Shown piece after piece: positions 50,695 to 60,453 of a stretch of DNA of 64,000 nt (position 1 is the first letter of the stretch; every line of letters begins with the position of its first letter). The stretch is from an uncultured Clostridia bacterium (GTDB lineage Bacteria; Bacillota; Clostridia; Christensenellales; UBA3700). Both the position numbers and the translations under genes were made by a program. The notes below the pieces were generated by a model, which was given only the letters and a program-made list of their open reading frames with translations, ran no database searches and was not told the DNA's origin. Location of the stretch: positions 1 to 64,000 of the forward strand of contig CAMBZZ010000002.1 of the NCBI GenBank assembly GCA_945872615.1. The letters run 5' to 3'.

Positions 50695-51504
50695 CTATTG
50701 TTGTTTTGGGAATATATCGTATAGGTGAGTTATATTCATATCCTTAGGGATATTTTTGCCGTGTTGTCCCAGTCCGTACCACTCTCTATGCGTACCGTGG
50801 TCGGTGGCGAAGCCCACTAAGGTGTCGTGGGTCTTCCAATTTTCTTTGACTGCCGTTGCCAGTCTGTCGAAGTTGTCGCAATAGTGGTCGAGGGCTTTGA
50901 GCGCGGAACGAGACTGAGGGTGCGTAATGTGCATCACCGAATCGTGCTCTTGGTTATATACGCAGATAAAGTCGTACTTGTCCTCTTTGACGAGTTCTAT
51001 AGCCTTGTCTACAGCCGACCTATCGTCTGAGGTAGAGTAGTAGTCCATATCGCGACCTCTAAATATTTTGTCCATGCTTTGACCTGCGACGGACACGATG
51101 CAAGGTTTTTTGCCCGCTCGTATCAGAGCGTCGAAAATTGTATCTATCGTCAATACGGGTTTGACGTATTTGGTTATGCCGTGTTGCTCCGGGGTTGCTC
51201 CCGAATATATGCTCGCAAAGCATACGGGGGTCTTAGGCGGAATCATACTCAACATAGGTTGTTCTCTTTTTAGGTGCTTTCTCACTGACGCGAACTTGTC
51301 GTAATACTTGCGATAGATATAGTCGCCTATTGCGTCGGGGTTGTAGATAATCACCCTATCCACCTTGCCGTTTTGGCAACGAGAAGTGATATATTCTACT
51401 AGCTCGTCGATTTTAGTCGTGGCGTACTTAGGCGGCTCAACGCCCATACAAGCACAAAACGTGCCCGTCAAAGTTGTAAGAGGAATGGTGTTGAATTGCT
51501 CCAT
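50695..51504 (-). CDS. Alkaline-phosphatase-superfamily protein (phosphodiesterase/nucleotide pyrophosphatase-like)
   Basis: The 269-aa protein has segments typical of this fold: VRIIYNPDAIGDYI-like N-strand (DRVIIYNPDAIGD), PPKTPVCFASIYSGATPEQHGI with the likely nucleophile Thr/Ser region, YDFICVYNQEHDSVMH and FATDHGTHREWYGLGQHG with metal-binding Asp-His. It lies in an operon with a GPH transporter (1-bp overlap) and luxS. Substrate unknown. It lacks a signal peptide. Confidence 0.8.
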   Translation of the reverse strand: MEQFNTIPLTTLTGTFCACMGVEPPKYATTKIDELVEYITSRCQNGKVDRVIIYNPDAIGDYIYRKYYDKFASVRKHLKREQPMLSMIPPKTPVCFASIYSGATPEQHGITKYVKPVLTIDTIFDALIRAGKKPCIVSVAGQSMDKIFRGRDMDYYSTSDDRSAVDKAIELVKEDKYDFICVYNQEHDSVMHITHPQSRSALKALDHYCDNFDRLATAVKENWKTHDTLVGFATDHGTHREWYGLGQHGKNIPKDMNITHLYDIFPKQQ

Positions 51505-52973
51505 TAGAACAGCTCCTTTTTGAGATTTTCGAGTTCGGCTTGCTCTTGCTCGTCGAGAGTATCGAGTTCTCCCGCGCGTTGTTTGGAGATGAAGTAGGTG
51601 ACTCTTTCACTCTTTTTGGTGGTGATTTTAATTAGGAAAGCACCCACGAACGCTATTATTAAGAAAACCGAAATGCAAATGCCCAGCACAAGTCTCATAC
51701 CGGTAATAGCGCTTTGCGGTTGCAACTTGTCGGTGCCAAGGCTCTCGTCGTAGCCCGTCGTTTCCAATACCAAGCCTACGAGGAACACAGCCAAGCCCGA
51801 ACTAAACTTTTTGAAGAAGGTCATCGTGCTGTTGTAAGCGCCCGGGTTGCGGTCGTTAGACTTGAGCTCTGCTACGTCTACCACGTCAGGGAAGGTGAGC
51901 CAAGGGATAACTTGCGCCATACCGAAGCCAAGTCCGGCAATGAGTGCGGGTATCATCATAAGTCTCGGGTCAGAAGCGTTGGCAGGGAAACAAGCCAAAC
52001 CTATCGCACCGCCAAGGAACATTGGCACGCCACACATAAAGATGACGGGTTTAGGCACTTTTTTGGCAATCATAATCAGCACGACGGGCATTATAAGACC
52101 CGCGCCTCCCAACATACAAATATTGACGACGGTAGGCAGTTGGAAACCAAGCACGGTAATATCCGCACCGCCCGCAACGTTGTACACGTAAGTAATGATG
52201 ATAGAGGCAATGATTTCGTTGCAAATAAAGCTAAATACGTACATCAAGAGCAGCCTTCTAAAGCATTTGAGCTTGAAGGTGTTGGTAAATGTTTTGACGG
52301 AGAATTTGGATTTATGTTCGGGCAACGGCGTTCTTTCTTTGGTAAATATGGCCGAGCATAGGATAGGAATTGCAAACATAAAACCGAATACGAGTATAAT
52401 CGTCCAAGAGAACTTTTCTGTCGACATACTCGCCGCTTTGCCGAACAATTCGGAACTTACGACGAATATCAGCGCCGAAGCCAACATTCCGCAAGCCGTG
52501 CGGGCAAAGTTCATAAGGCTACGCTCCTTGGTGTCTTGCGAAATCTCTGAAGTGAGCGATAGATAAGGCACATTGAATACCGTAGATATAGTACTGTAGA
52601 AGATATGTGCAAAGATGAAGTAGGCGACTTTTGCCGTTTGGCTCACGATGTGAGAGTGGAAAGGCATAAAGAGCACGAACAGCGCCACGAAAATCAAAAA
52701 TCCCGAAGCCAAGATATATGGACGGCGTCTGCCGAGTTTGGTGCGCGTATTGTCTGAGATTACGCCCATCAGAGGGTCGGATATGGCGTCCCAAATACGA
52801 GCAAGCATCAATATCGTGCCCGCAATAGCAGGGGTGATGCCTACTATATCCGTCAAAAACTTGAGGTAGAGTATAGAAAGTATCGCAACGCCGCCGCTGC
52901 CGTAAATCTCTCCCACCGCAAATGCCGCTTTTTCGCCAAATTTAATCTTGTCGGTCTTTTCGTTACTTTTCAT
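51504..52973 (-). CDS. GPH-family sugar:cation symporter (MelB-like MFS)
   Basis: The protein (489 aa) has 12 predicted transmembrane helices and the GPH-family segment ARIWDAISDPLMGVISDNTRTKLGRRRPYIL near the N-terminus, which includes the cation/sugar Asp residues. A further FGMAQVIPWLTFPDVVDVAELKSNDRNPGAYNSTMTFFKKFSSGL is typical of this family. It imports a glycoside or related solute with Na+ or H+. The start overlaps the end of luxS by 11 bp, so the two are coupled. Confidence 0.9.
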   Translation of the reverse strand: MKSNEKTDKIKFGEKAAFAVGEIYGSGGVAILSILYLKFLTDIVGITPAIAGTILMLARIWDAISDPLMGVISDNTRTKLGRRRPYILASGFLIFVALFVLFMPFHSHIVSQTAKVAYFIFAHIFYSTISTVFNVPYLSLTSEISQDTKERSLMNFARTACGMLASALIFVVSSELFGKAASMSTEKFSWTIILVFGFMFAIPILCSAIFTKERTPLPEHKSKFSVKTFTNTFKLKCFRRLLLMYVFSFICNEIIASIIITYVYNVAGGADITVLGFQLPTVVNICMLGGAGLIMPVVLIMIAKKVPKPVIFMCGVPMFLGGAIGLACFPANASDPRLMMIPALIAGLGFGMAQVIPWLTFPDVVDVAELKSNDRNPGAYNSTMTFFKKFSSGLAVFLVGLVLETTGYDESLGTDKLQPQSAITGMRLVLGICISVFLIIAFVGAFLIKITTKKSERVTYFISKQRAGELDTLDEQEQAELENLKKELF

Positions 52974-53403
52974 TATTTTCTCCTGTCAGTACTTTTAGAT
53001 ATGCTTTCAGTTCTTTTTGTGCTTCTTCTAGGTCGTGTTCGAGGTAATTGCCACACTCGATAGGCTTGGTGCCGGGTACGTAGTCGAGAGTAAGGCATTT
53101 TTTGACAGCCTCAACGGTAACTTGTTTGGCTTGTTCTTCTTGTATTCCAAACAAGAGAAGATAAAAGCCCGTGCGACAACCCATAGGTCCGAAGTAAACG
53201 ACTTTGTCTTTGACGTCGCTATTGCGAACGACTACGGCAAAGAGATGCTCTATAGAATGCAGCGCCTTGTAACTGATATAATCGCCTCCGTTTGGCTTTT
53301 TGAAACGCAAGTCGTAGGTGTATACGCCGTTTGCTTGTCCCAAGCAATAAAATCCCGGGGTCATAGCGTTGTGATCGAGTTCGAAAGATTTTATATTATC
53401 CAT
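52963..53403 (-). CDS. luxS: S-ribosylhomocysteine lyase
   Basis: The 146-aa protein has the LuxS metal site HSIEH (His49, His53; most family members have HTLEH) and ECGNY (Cys117), with the catalytic Cys76 in PMGCRTGFYLL. It splits S-ribosylhomocysteine to homocysteine and DPD, the AI-2 precursor, in the activated methyl cycle. Fe2+ or Zn2+ is bound at the dimer interface. It is the first gene of a leftward operon with a GPH symporter and a phosphatase-like gene, an arrangement I do not recognise from other bacteria. Confidence 0.95.
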   Translation of the reverse strand: MDNIKSFELDHNAMTPGFYCLGQANGVYTYDLRFKKPNGGDYISYKALHSIEHLFAVVVRNSDVKDKVVYFGPMGCRTGFYLLLFGIQEEQAKQVTVEAVKKCLTLDYVPGTKPIECGNYLEHDLEEAQKELKAYLKVLTGENNEK

Positions 53404-53579
53404 AACAATTTTATTTTATCAAACAACGGGGCTTTTTGCAATATATTTTTTTTATATATAAGCCCGCGCTAACGTCTTTTTACACTCGGTAGACCTTATC
53501 TTTACGTTTGCAGGCGTTAGTGTGAATAATTTCGGCAACTAGTGCAATAATCCTATTATCAAAAAAAACGGAGGAATAT

Positions 53580-54836
53580 ATGAAAATCAACCCATTCAAA
53601 GAGAAACCCGTAGATATTGACAAGAGTTACGATTCTTGGGGCAAAATGAGCGCCTATAGTTATGACAAAAAGACGGCTTCGCCCTATACCAAAACTCGTG
53701 TAATTCTTATGAACGGCACGGAATTTGAGGCAACTTGGTTTACGCACAACTTTCACAGACACTGCCCCAACAACGAGATAAGAAGAGAATTAGCCAAAAT
53801 CAGACGTAGAGAACAGCAACAACAAAAAATCATCGCCTCTCTCAAACCTCTCGACGAGAGCATTTTGGAGACTACGATAAGTTACGAGCAACTCGCCATC
53901 GACCTCACGGCAATACTTGCCAAGCACGTCAAGGACGAAAACGTCAAAAACGCTCTCAACTTTGCCTTGCTCGAGGACTTTGACCACCTTTATCGCTACG
54001 CCAACCTCTTGCAAATGGAACACGGCATCAGCGCCAAGGATATTGTCAAGGACTACACCGAAATCACTCCCGGCAGACCAACCATATCCGAGCATCGCTA
54101 TCCCGAGGACGACATCAAAAAGTGGATTTGTAACAATCTTGCCGACCCTTATACCAAACTCGTCGTCAGCATAATCACCGCCGCCGAACAACAGACTATG
54201 AACTATTATATGAACGTGGGCAACGTCTATCCGTCAATGCTTGGCAGACAGCTGTATGCCGAAATCGCCATGATAGAAGAGCAACACGTATCGCAATACG
54301 GCGGACTTATCGACACTACGGCAAGTTGGCTCGAGTGCTGGCTCATGCACGAGTACGTCGAGTGCTATCTATACCGCAGTTGCTACGAGGACGAAACCGA
54401 CGCCACTATCAAAGAGCTGTGGCATCAATTCTATCTCGAAGAGTGCGGACACTTGCAGAGAGTAGCCGAGCTCTTGTACAAGTACGAGGGCAAGCCTTGG
54501 CAATCGGTGTTTACTTGCGGTGGCGACTTCCCTCAACTGCTCAAGTTCGAAGGTAATATCGACTATATCCAGGACGTCCTCAAAAACACCGTCACCATTA
54601 CCGCCGATAGAGAGGGCTTTATCAGAGTGGACGACCTCACCGAAGAGAGCGACTTTTACCGTTACAACAGTATGGTCAACAAAAATCTCGGCAAGGTTGC
54701 CAGCCACGTCGTAATCGAGCAATATATCAAAAAGTACGGCAAAGACTACCGTAGCGAGCGTAGCAAAAACCCCGTCGCGGAGTTGACGGATAGAACTGTG
54801 GACAACGTCAACTTAGGACGAGTGCTAACAAATTAA
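53580..54836 (+). CDS. Ferritin-like diiron-type protein, unknown function
   Basis: The 418-aa protein has a helical core with Glu/His pairs spaced as in ferritin-like four-helix bundles: LLEDFDHLYRY (E132, H136), TAAEQQTMNYY (E203), AMIEEQHVSQY (E233/E234, H236), LMHEYVECYLY (E258, E261) and YLEECGHLQRV (E287/E288, H291). The N-terminal 90 residues are charged and include a possible coiled coil (IRRELAKIRRREQQQQ). Diiron proteins of this kind handle peroxide or iron or act as oxidases. I know no close named family. GGAGG precedes the start. Confidence 0.7.
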   Translation: MKINPFKEKPVDIDKSYDSWGKMSAYSYDKKTASPYTKTRVILMNGTEFEATWFTHNFHRHCPNNEIRRELAKIRRREQQQQKIIASLKPLDESILETTISYEQLAIDLTAILAKHVKDENVKNALNFALLEDFDHLYRYANLLQMEHGISAKDIVKDYTEITPGRPTISEHRYPEDDIKKWICNNLADPYTKLVVSIITAAEQQTMNYYMNVGNVYPSMLGRQLYAEIAMIEEQHVSQYGGLIDTTASWLECWLMHEYVECYLYRSCYEDETDATIKELWHQFYLEECGHLQRVAELLYKYEGKPWQSVFTCGGDFPQLLKFEGNIDYIQDVLKNTVTITADREGFIRVDDLTEESDFYRYNSMVNKNLGKVASHVVIEQYIKKYGKDYRSERSKNPVAELTDRTVDNVNLGRVLTN

Positions 54837-54855
54837 TGACATATTAATATATAAA

Positions 54856-54880
54856 GGAACGGTTTTTGCCGTTTCTTTTT
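54856..54880 (+). terminator. Terminator after the ferritin-like gene
   Basis: AGGAACGG / CCGTTTCT (one G:T) with loop TTTTTG, followed by T5. Confidence 0.8.
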
Positions 54881-55070
54881 ACATTAGGCTGTTATTCTGC
54901 ATAGAGAAATTATTAAAGTCAATAATAAAAATACTATTTTTCTTGGCATATTGCAGGGTTTTGTACGCACCGCCAAAATCAAGTAAAATACTAAATATTC
55001 GCTCAGTATTTTTCAATATTGAAAAAACTATAATACTACTAAGCCAAAGTTTATTATTCTGGAGGAGAGT

Positions 55071-55310
55071 ATGACTATAGCCGAGGCGTTGTCCAAGAGA
55101 TTAATTCAACTTATGGAAGAGAGAAATATGACGGAGTATAGACTGTCTATGCTTTCGGGTGTCAATCAAACTACCATTGCCGACGTCAAGAAGATGAGAA
55201 ACACAGCCGTCAACGTCCGCATTATCTTTGAGTTGTGCCAAGGTTTAGGCATTGACTTGGCGGAGTTTTTCTCCGACCCCGTTTTCAACAACGATAATAT
55301 CATCGATTAA
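55071..55310 (+). CDS. XRE-family small regulator
   Basis: A 79-residue Cro/CI-type helix-turn-helix (LMEERNMTEYRLSMLSGVNQTTIADVKKMRNTAVNVRIIFELCQGLGI) with an acidic tail. AGGAG precedes the start. Small stand-alone repressors of this type are common in Clostridia. No target is apparent; a bidirectional terminator follows. Confidence 0.85.
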   Translation: MTIAEALSKRLIQLMEERNMTEYRLSMLSGVNQTTIADVKKMRNTAVNVRIIFELCQGLGIDLAEFFSDPVFNNDNIID

Positions 55311-55337
55311 TCAAATAGAGTATTTGCAAAATAAAAA

Positions 55338-55372
55338 GCGAGCGGAAAATATATTCCACTCGCCTATTTTTT
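55338..55372. terminator. Bidirectional terminator
   Basis: GCGAG-C-GGAA / TTCC-A-CTCGC with an AT loop, a T run on the plus strand and A-rich flank on the other side; serves the XRE gene and the leftward degV remnant. Confidence 0.8.
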
Positions 55373-55412
55373 CTTACGACTTCAAAAACTCGATACGTGT
55401 CTTCAAAAATCT

Positions 55413-56285
55413 TCAATCGACTTTCTTTGTAAAGCACAGTACCATTGCCCCCGGACCGAGATGCGCGCCTATGATAGGGGAGAGCAAACGCTTCTTTATC
55501 ACGCAGTCGGGGTTGACGGACTTAAGTTTGTCTATCACGTCGTCGGAGTTGGTTTCTTCGTCGGCGTGGCAGAGATAAACCACGTTTTCTTTATTCATAT
55601 CGGCGTTGTCGCAATAGTATTCTATCAACTTTTTGATAGAAGGCTTGACGCCTCGTTGTTTGCCCCACACGGCTAGTTTGCCGTCGTCGGTAAAGGTAAT
55701 CAGCGGCTTGATATTTAGCAGTCCGCCCACTACCGCCACGCTCTTGCTTATTCTTCCGCCTCTTTGCAGCGAGGTTAGGTCGTCCACGTAACAGCACGCC
55801 CAAGCGCCGAGACGGTAGCTTTCAAGGTCTTTGGCATTGTCGTCAATGCTCAAGCCCTTTTGCTTGTTGGCAATCATTCTTTCGCATAGCACGCCCATAG
55901 CACCCGTGGCGCGGAGGGAATCCACTACCACCAACTTGGCATCTTGGTATTTTTCGTTTAGCGTTTGGCTTGCCTTTAGCGCGGAGGAGTAAGACGACGA
56001 CAATCCGCTTGATAGACATATATAGAGAGCGCTGCGTCCCTCTTTGAGATATGGCTAGAAATATTCTTTATACACGGCGGGGTTTATTTGCGAGGTTTTG
56101 CATTCCTTGCCTATCTTTATCCAATCGTAGAATTCCTTAGCGTCAAAGCCTCTTTCGTCGTCGGTGTATCGATACAACTCGCTGTCCACGATAAAGTCCA
56201 TCGGCAATAGAGTAACCTTGCCTTGTTCTACGTAAGTTTTGTCCACGTCTCCCGACACGTCCATAAACAACTGATAATCGTCCAT
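55413..56285 (-). pseudogene. DegV-family fatty acid-binding protein gene with an in-frame stop
   Basis: The N-part (from ATG 56285, MDDYQLFMDVSGDVDKTYVEQGK) ends at TAG (56055-56057) after KTSQINPAVYKEYF. The same frame resumes at once with PYLKEGRSALYICLSSGLSSSYSSAL and carries the rest of a normal DegV protein (RGGRISKSVAVVGGLLNIKPLITFTDDGKL). DegV proteins bind fatty acids for FakA. One base change, for example GAG to TAG, explains the break. It is a recent pseudogene, a sequencing error or, less likely, a readthrough codon. Confidence 0.85.
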
Positions 56286-56482
56286 TTTCTTTCCTCTCGT
56301 TGGGCAAGATATTGTCAAATTTACCCAAATGATTTTTACAGTATATAACCGATATAGCTACTTTGTCAAATCGTTACGATATGCTAAGATAGATAAAAAA
56401 TTTCCTTAAGTTGTGCATTTTAGTTTTTGTTTTCTATTGGCAACAAAAAGTCAATCACTATATACTTATTAGAACGACAAGC

Positions 56483-56508
56483 AAACCCCGACTCGTTAGT
56501 CGGGGTTT
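56483..56508. terminator. Hairpin terminator after the flavin reductase gene
   Basis: AAACCCCGACT / AGTCGGGGTTT, a perfect 11-bp stem with loop CGTT, 5 bp after the leftward gene's stop. Confidence 0.8.
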
Positions 56509-56513
56509 GTGCG

Positions 56514-57434
56514 TTATTTTTTGTTTTTTCTTAGTTCCGCTATCTTCATCGAAGCTTCTTTGTCGATAACCTCAATGCCGTTTTCTTCGGCAATCTGCAC
56601 TATCTGCAGTAGGGCGGCTTTCAAGAAAGGTCTCGGAATTTTTACGTACGTCTCGCATGCTTCCTTGGTAAACTTGACTTTGGTGTTAAGTCTTTCGGCG
56701 CAATACATTACGCTCTCCACCGAGTTAGCGTTGCTACTTGCGATAGGCTCGGCGATAGGTCTAAACCCCTTAAACTTTTTGTACCAGAAGTTTTTGCTAT
56801 CGTGATAGCCGTAGTCCACGGGCACGTTAGGGAAGGAAGTGCTCTTCAAGCCGTTTATCAAGCCGTCGGCGTACTTTTCTTCCATCAAAATTTTATCGAT
56901 TTTGAGTATAAAGTGACAGCCGAACTTGGAGGTTATTCCGTTGAAGTTGTTATAAGGCGGCTCAACACCCTCGAGCTTGCCGATATGTTGTTTGGACTTG
57001 TAGCCGTCTTCCAAGGTGTCGTCCCAGGTGCATTCTATCACTTGATAAGCGTCTTTGACGATTAGCGGTCTTTCACCCTCGGCTTCGCCTTTTATCAGTT
57101 CGAGATTACAGTCTTTCATTTTCTCGGCAGGCGTCTTGCCGGGGAAGCCTAATCTTACTAGCTCTTTGAAATACTTTCTGTCGTCTTTGACGAAGTTTAG
57201 CGCACATTTGCCGTTTTTGAGTAGGTTTTGCGCCGTGTTGGACGAGTTGCGCGTCTCCAAAATCATCGCGTAATAGTCCTTACCCGCAATGTAGTAAGGG
57301 AATACCAGCGAATAGCTACCTATCGTGGTGCTGCCGTCGTCACACAACGTAGTCACGGCAACCGTCGGCATCGGGAAGAACAAGTTGTTTTGATAAAAGT
57401 TGTCAACGACTTTCAAACTCTTGAATTTTGACAT
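56514..57434 (-). CDS. Flavin reductase-like FMN-binding protein
   Basis: The 306-aa protein has an N-terminal flavin reductase-like split barrel (residues 1-180: PMPTVAVTTLCDDGSTTIGSYSLVFPYYIAGKDYYAMILETRNSSNTAQNLLKNGKCALNFV). A C-terminal helical extension of unknown role follows (about 210-306). Members bind FMN and often supply reduced flavin or act as oxidoreductases. The ATG at 57434 is well placed relative to AAGGAG; one two codons upstream sits directly on it. Confidence 0.82.
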   Translation of the reverse strand: MSKFKSLKVVDNFYQNNLFFPMPTVAVTTLCDDGSTTIGSYSLVFPYYIAGKDYYAMILETRNSSNTAQNLLKNGKCALNFVKDDRKYFKELVRLGFPGKTPAEKMKDCNLELIKGEAEGERPLIVKDAYQVIECTWDDTLEDGYKSKQHIGKLEGVEPPYNNFNGITSKFGCHFILKIDKILMEEKYADGLINGLKSTSFPNVPVDYGYHDSKNFWYKKFKGFRPIAEPIASSNANSVESVMYCAERLNTKVKFTKEACETYVKIPRPFLKAALLQIVQIAEENGIEVIDKEASMKIAELRKNKK

Positions 57435-57658
57435 ATCCATCTCCTTGATCTAATATGGTTATTGATATTATACTACGAATTTTATTTATTTTCAATATTG
57501 GTTATTTATAAACTTATAAAAACAAATCACCGATAATATATTGAATAATCGATTTATAAATGTTATAATAATAGCAAATTATGACGTTCTGCCTTGGATA
57601 ATGCAAAATTTAGCCAATTAGTGCAGTAGACGGGGCAGAAACTTAAAAAGGGGACATT

Positions 57659-59394
57659 ATGGGAAAAGACAAAAAGCCTAAGCAAAAGGGTGCTGTCAAG
57701 CAAAAAATTAAGAATTTTGCCGTAACAGCGAAAAACATGTGGAAAACGCCACTCAAGGGCAGATACTTAGCAGTCAAAGAAATGTGCTATTTTGGTATGT
57801 TTGCTCTAGGCAACAGTTGGCTAATGAGTGCTATCAATTACGTTGCAGCAGTTGCGTTTATACCGTATTTTTACCAAATCGATACCATTCACGCTTACAT
57901 AATCGTTGCAATATCTTCTATAGCCAATATGATATTTTTACCTTTCATCGGCAATAAGATAGAACGGACTAAGACTAAGATAGGTAAATATAAGCCGTTC
58001 ATTATCGGGTGCATTCCTTTGTACGTCATATTTGCAATGCTTGCTATGTGGGTGCCACAATTAGATCAAGAGGCTAGTCGTATAGCCTATGCATATTTGA
58101 CGTGTGCACCGGTGCAGATAATGGCTACTTTCTGCAACAATATGTATCAAAATATGCCTACGGTTATCACGCCTAATGCACAAGAGAGGGCAGATATTAT
58201 ACGCCTATCGGTCTTGTCGTTGGTTTTGCACCTAGTTTGTTGCAACTTGTCGTAGGACCTATCAGGTCGGCTTTCCCTGACCAAGAGTATCTCGCAATGC
58301 GTATAATCGGCGCCGTTAGCGTAGTAATTAGTGTCGTTTGTATGCTGTTTATTCTTAAAGTAAAAGAGAGAGTATATGAAGTAGCGCCAAAAGTAGACGA
58401 GACTAAAGAAAATAAGGTTACTTTTATAGAATCTTGCAAAATGCTATCCAAAAACAAACCGCTTATCGTTTTGTGCATAGCTTTGGTACTTGGTTCTCTT
58501 CGAGACTTCACGGGTCAATTTAGATGGTTGATTATCCAGATTAGGTTTAATGAGGATATTGCAACGGCATTGCAAATATCCGGTATTCCTCAGACTATTA
58601 TTGGTTTTGCGGCGACCGTGTCTATGTTCTTGCTCCCTATCGTCACTCGAAAAATGGATAAAAAGTGGATCGTGGTATTATTTGCCGCAACCAGTGCTTT
58701 GCCTAACATAATTCTTGCGTGCATCCGTTATGAGAATATCCCTATAGGCACCACGTCCCTAATATTATTGACCATACTTTACTTTATCAGCTGCGTCAAT
58801 CCTTTGTATTTGTTGGTACCTATTATGCTAGGAGAGATAGCCGATTATCAACAATACTTGACGGGTAAAAGACTAGACGGACATCTTCAAAACTGCTTGT
58901 TCGTAGTGCCGGGTGTTGCTACCAACTTGCTAATGATTTGCTCGTATTTCTTACAAAAGGCAGTAGGCTTCGAGATAAAAGACTATTCGCTCAACAGCGG
59001 AAGTTATACCGCCGCTCAACAAGCAACGGCTTGTAACTGGTTTGATATAGTAGCGGTAATTTCTGCCGTCAGCGGCGTGTTGTTAGCGATAGTAATGTTG
59101 TTCTATCCTCTATCGAGAAAGAAACACCAACAGGCTGTAGACGACTTGATGGCTAGAGGTATCATTACTAACGTTGACGCAACTCAACAAAGTGCTCATC
59201 AAAACGATGAGATTACTGCGGAAAGCGCGTCTACAACAGATGTAGATAATGTAGACGAAGAAACCGCCCACGTAAATAACGTTGATACTACCGACATACA
59301 AGTCTTTGAGCCCATTGAAGAAAATTCGGCATCGACCGAGGCTACCGATGCGACCGAGAAAACAACCGAGGCTACCGACGACAACGTAGAGTAG
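57659..59394 (+). pseudogene. GPH-family MFS transporter gene broken by a frameshift
   Basis: The first part (57659 to about 58198) encodes the N-terminal six helices up to NAQERADII. The reading then continues one frame over with TPIGLVVGFAPSLLQLVVGPIRSAF and the C-terminal half to 59394. Restoring one base near 58198 joins them into a normal transporter of about 578 aa with a long acidic Thr/Glu tail. The tail is unusual for the family. This is either recent decay or an assembly error. A second, intact GPH gene lies at 51504-52973. Confidence 0.85.
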
Positions 59395-59460
59395 ACCTAA
59401 TAAGAGACAACTAAGCATATAGCAAGTTGTCGAAGAAAACGAATAATAAGACTAATAAAC

Positions 59461-59492
59461 ACAAAAAAGGCACGATTCCGTGCCTTTTTTGT
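59461..59492 (+). terminator. Terminator after the transporter remnant
   Basis: A perfect 14-bp stem, ACAAAAAAGGCACG with its complement, around ATTC, including a run of six T. Confidence 0.93.
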
Positions 59493-59753
59493 GTCCATAA
59501 ATATAGTGTAATTTTGTTTTAAGCCAATCTAGTAAGTCAACCTTGCGTTTATCGGTCTATCGACTGAAATTGTGTAATGCCTAAATGCACGTGGCAAAGT
59601 TGCCACGTACATCTCGATTTTGTGTAAGATGCACCTACAACAAGACTTTTTGACGACTTTTTTGCTCCAAAATAAACCCTGCAACTCCGCTGAAACAAAA
59701 TAAAGGAACCGTAAGTCCACGAGTCCTATTGGCTGAGCGGTGATGAAGTGAAA
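59493..59753. other. Gene-free stretch, possible mobile-element debris
   Basis: No convincing gene. A short hairpin (CGTGGCAA...TTGCCACG, about 59590-59607) is present. The 63-codon frame on the minus strand (59529-59720) is Cys/Arg-rich, lacks a ribosome site and does not look real. The sequence next to the NUDIX gene may be debris of an insertion, but I cannot identify it. Confidence 0.4.
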
Positions 59754-60233
59754 TCATCGTTCGTCCGTTACAAAATGCCGCACGTCTTTTGTTGGGTTTT
59801 GTAGTTGGGTCTTGAAGAAAGCGGGATAAATTTTCTTTTCATCGTTCGGTGAAACCCATTTCAAGAATTCTTTACTGTCATCTTCCGTAAACGAACCGCA
59901 CTTAGGCTCAAAATCGTTCGGAACTTTCATATAGAAGAAAAAAGAAATTTCATAAATCAATTTTCCAAGATTTGTCGGCGCGTCGCCGTAGAAATAATTT
60001 TCGTGAACGAAACCTAAACGTTCAATCTCCATTTTCACGCCCGTTTCTTCTAAAACTTCCCTAACTATTGCTTGCTCTGCAGTTTCGCCGAATTTGATTC
60101 GCCCACCGACGGAATACAGATAATCGCTTCTATTATTCCCGACCATAAGGAGCTTTCCGTCCTTTAGGATAATAGCCCCTACACGAATATTGATAATACC
60201 GTTCTCACATTGTACCGACATGTCCCTATTCAT
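59754..60233 (-). CDS. NUDIX hydrolase
   Basis: The product (159 aa) has the Nudix box GGRIKFGETAEQAIVREVLEETG (G-x5-E-x7-REVxEExG, one residue offset) at about 38-60. NUDIX enzymes cleave nucleoside diphosphates linked to other groups; the substrate is unknown. ATG 60233 is used because GGAGGTG lies just before it. It stands alone between gene-poor stretches. Confidence 0.9.
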   Translation of the reverse strand: MNRDMSVQCENGIINIRVGAIILKDGKLLMVGNNRSDYLYSVGGRIKFGETAEQAIVREVLEETGVKMEIERLGFVHENYFYGDAPTNLGKLIYEISFFFYMKVPNDFEPKCGSFTEDDSKEFLKWVSPNDEKKIYPAFFKTQLQNPTKDVRHFVTDER

Positions 60234-60453
60234 ACGTTTCACCTCCGAATTATTGTTGATTGTCAAACATTATAGCATGTCCACTAGACAGATGCAACTG
60301 TAAAATATACTTGGGTACCATAAAAAACAAAACCCCGATATAACTTCTGATGTTTGAGAAATGATAATAAGCAAAATCGAATTATAAGGCTACTAAACAT
60401 ATTTGTGGATTTTCCAATAGTAAAGATGGGATTAGAAGATAAAATAACATATT

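Noticed and set aside
56055-56057. Recoded TAG codon (for example pyrrolysine) in degV
   Set aside because: Several clear genes in the window end at TAG, and DegV needs no special residue there; a point mutation is simpler.
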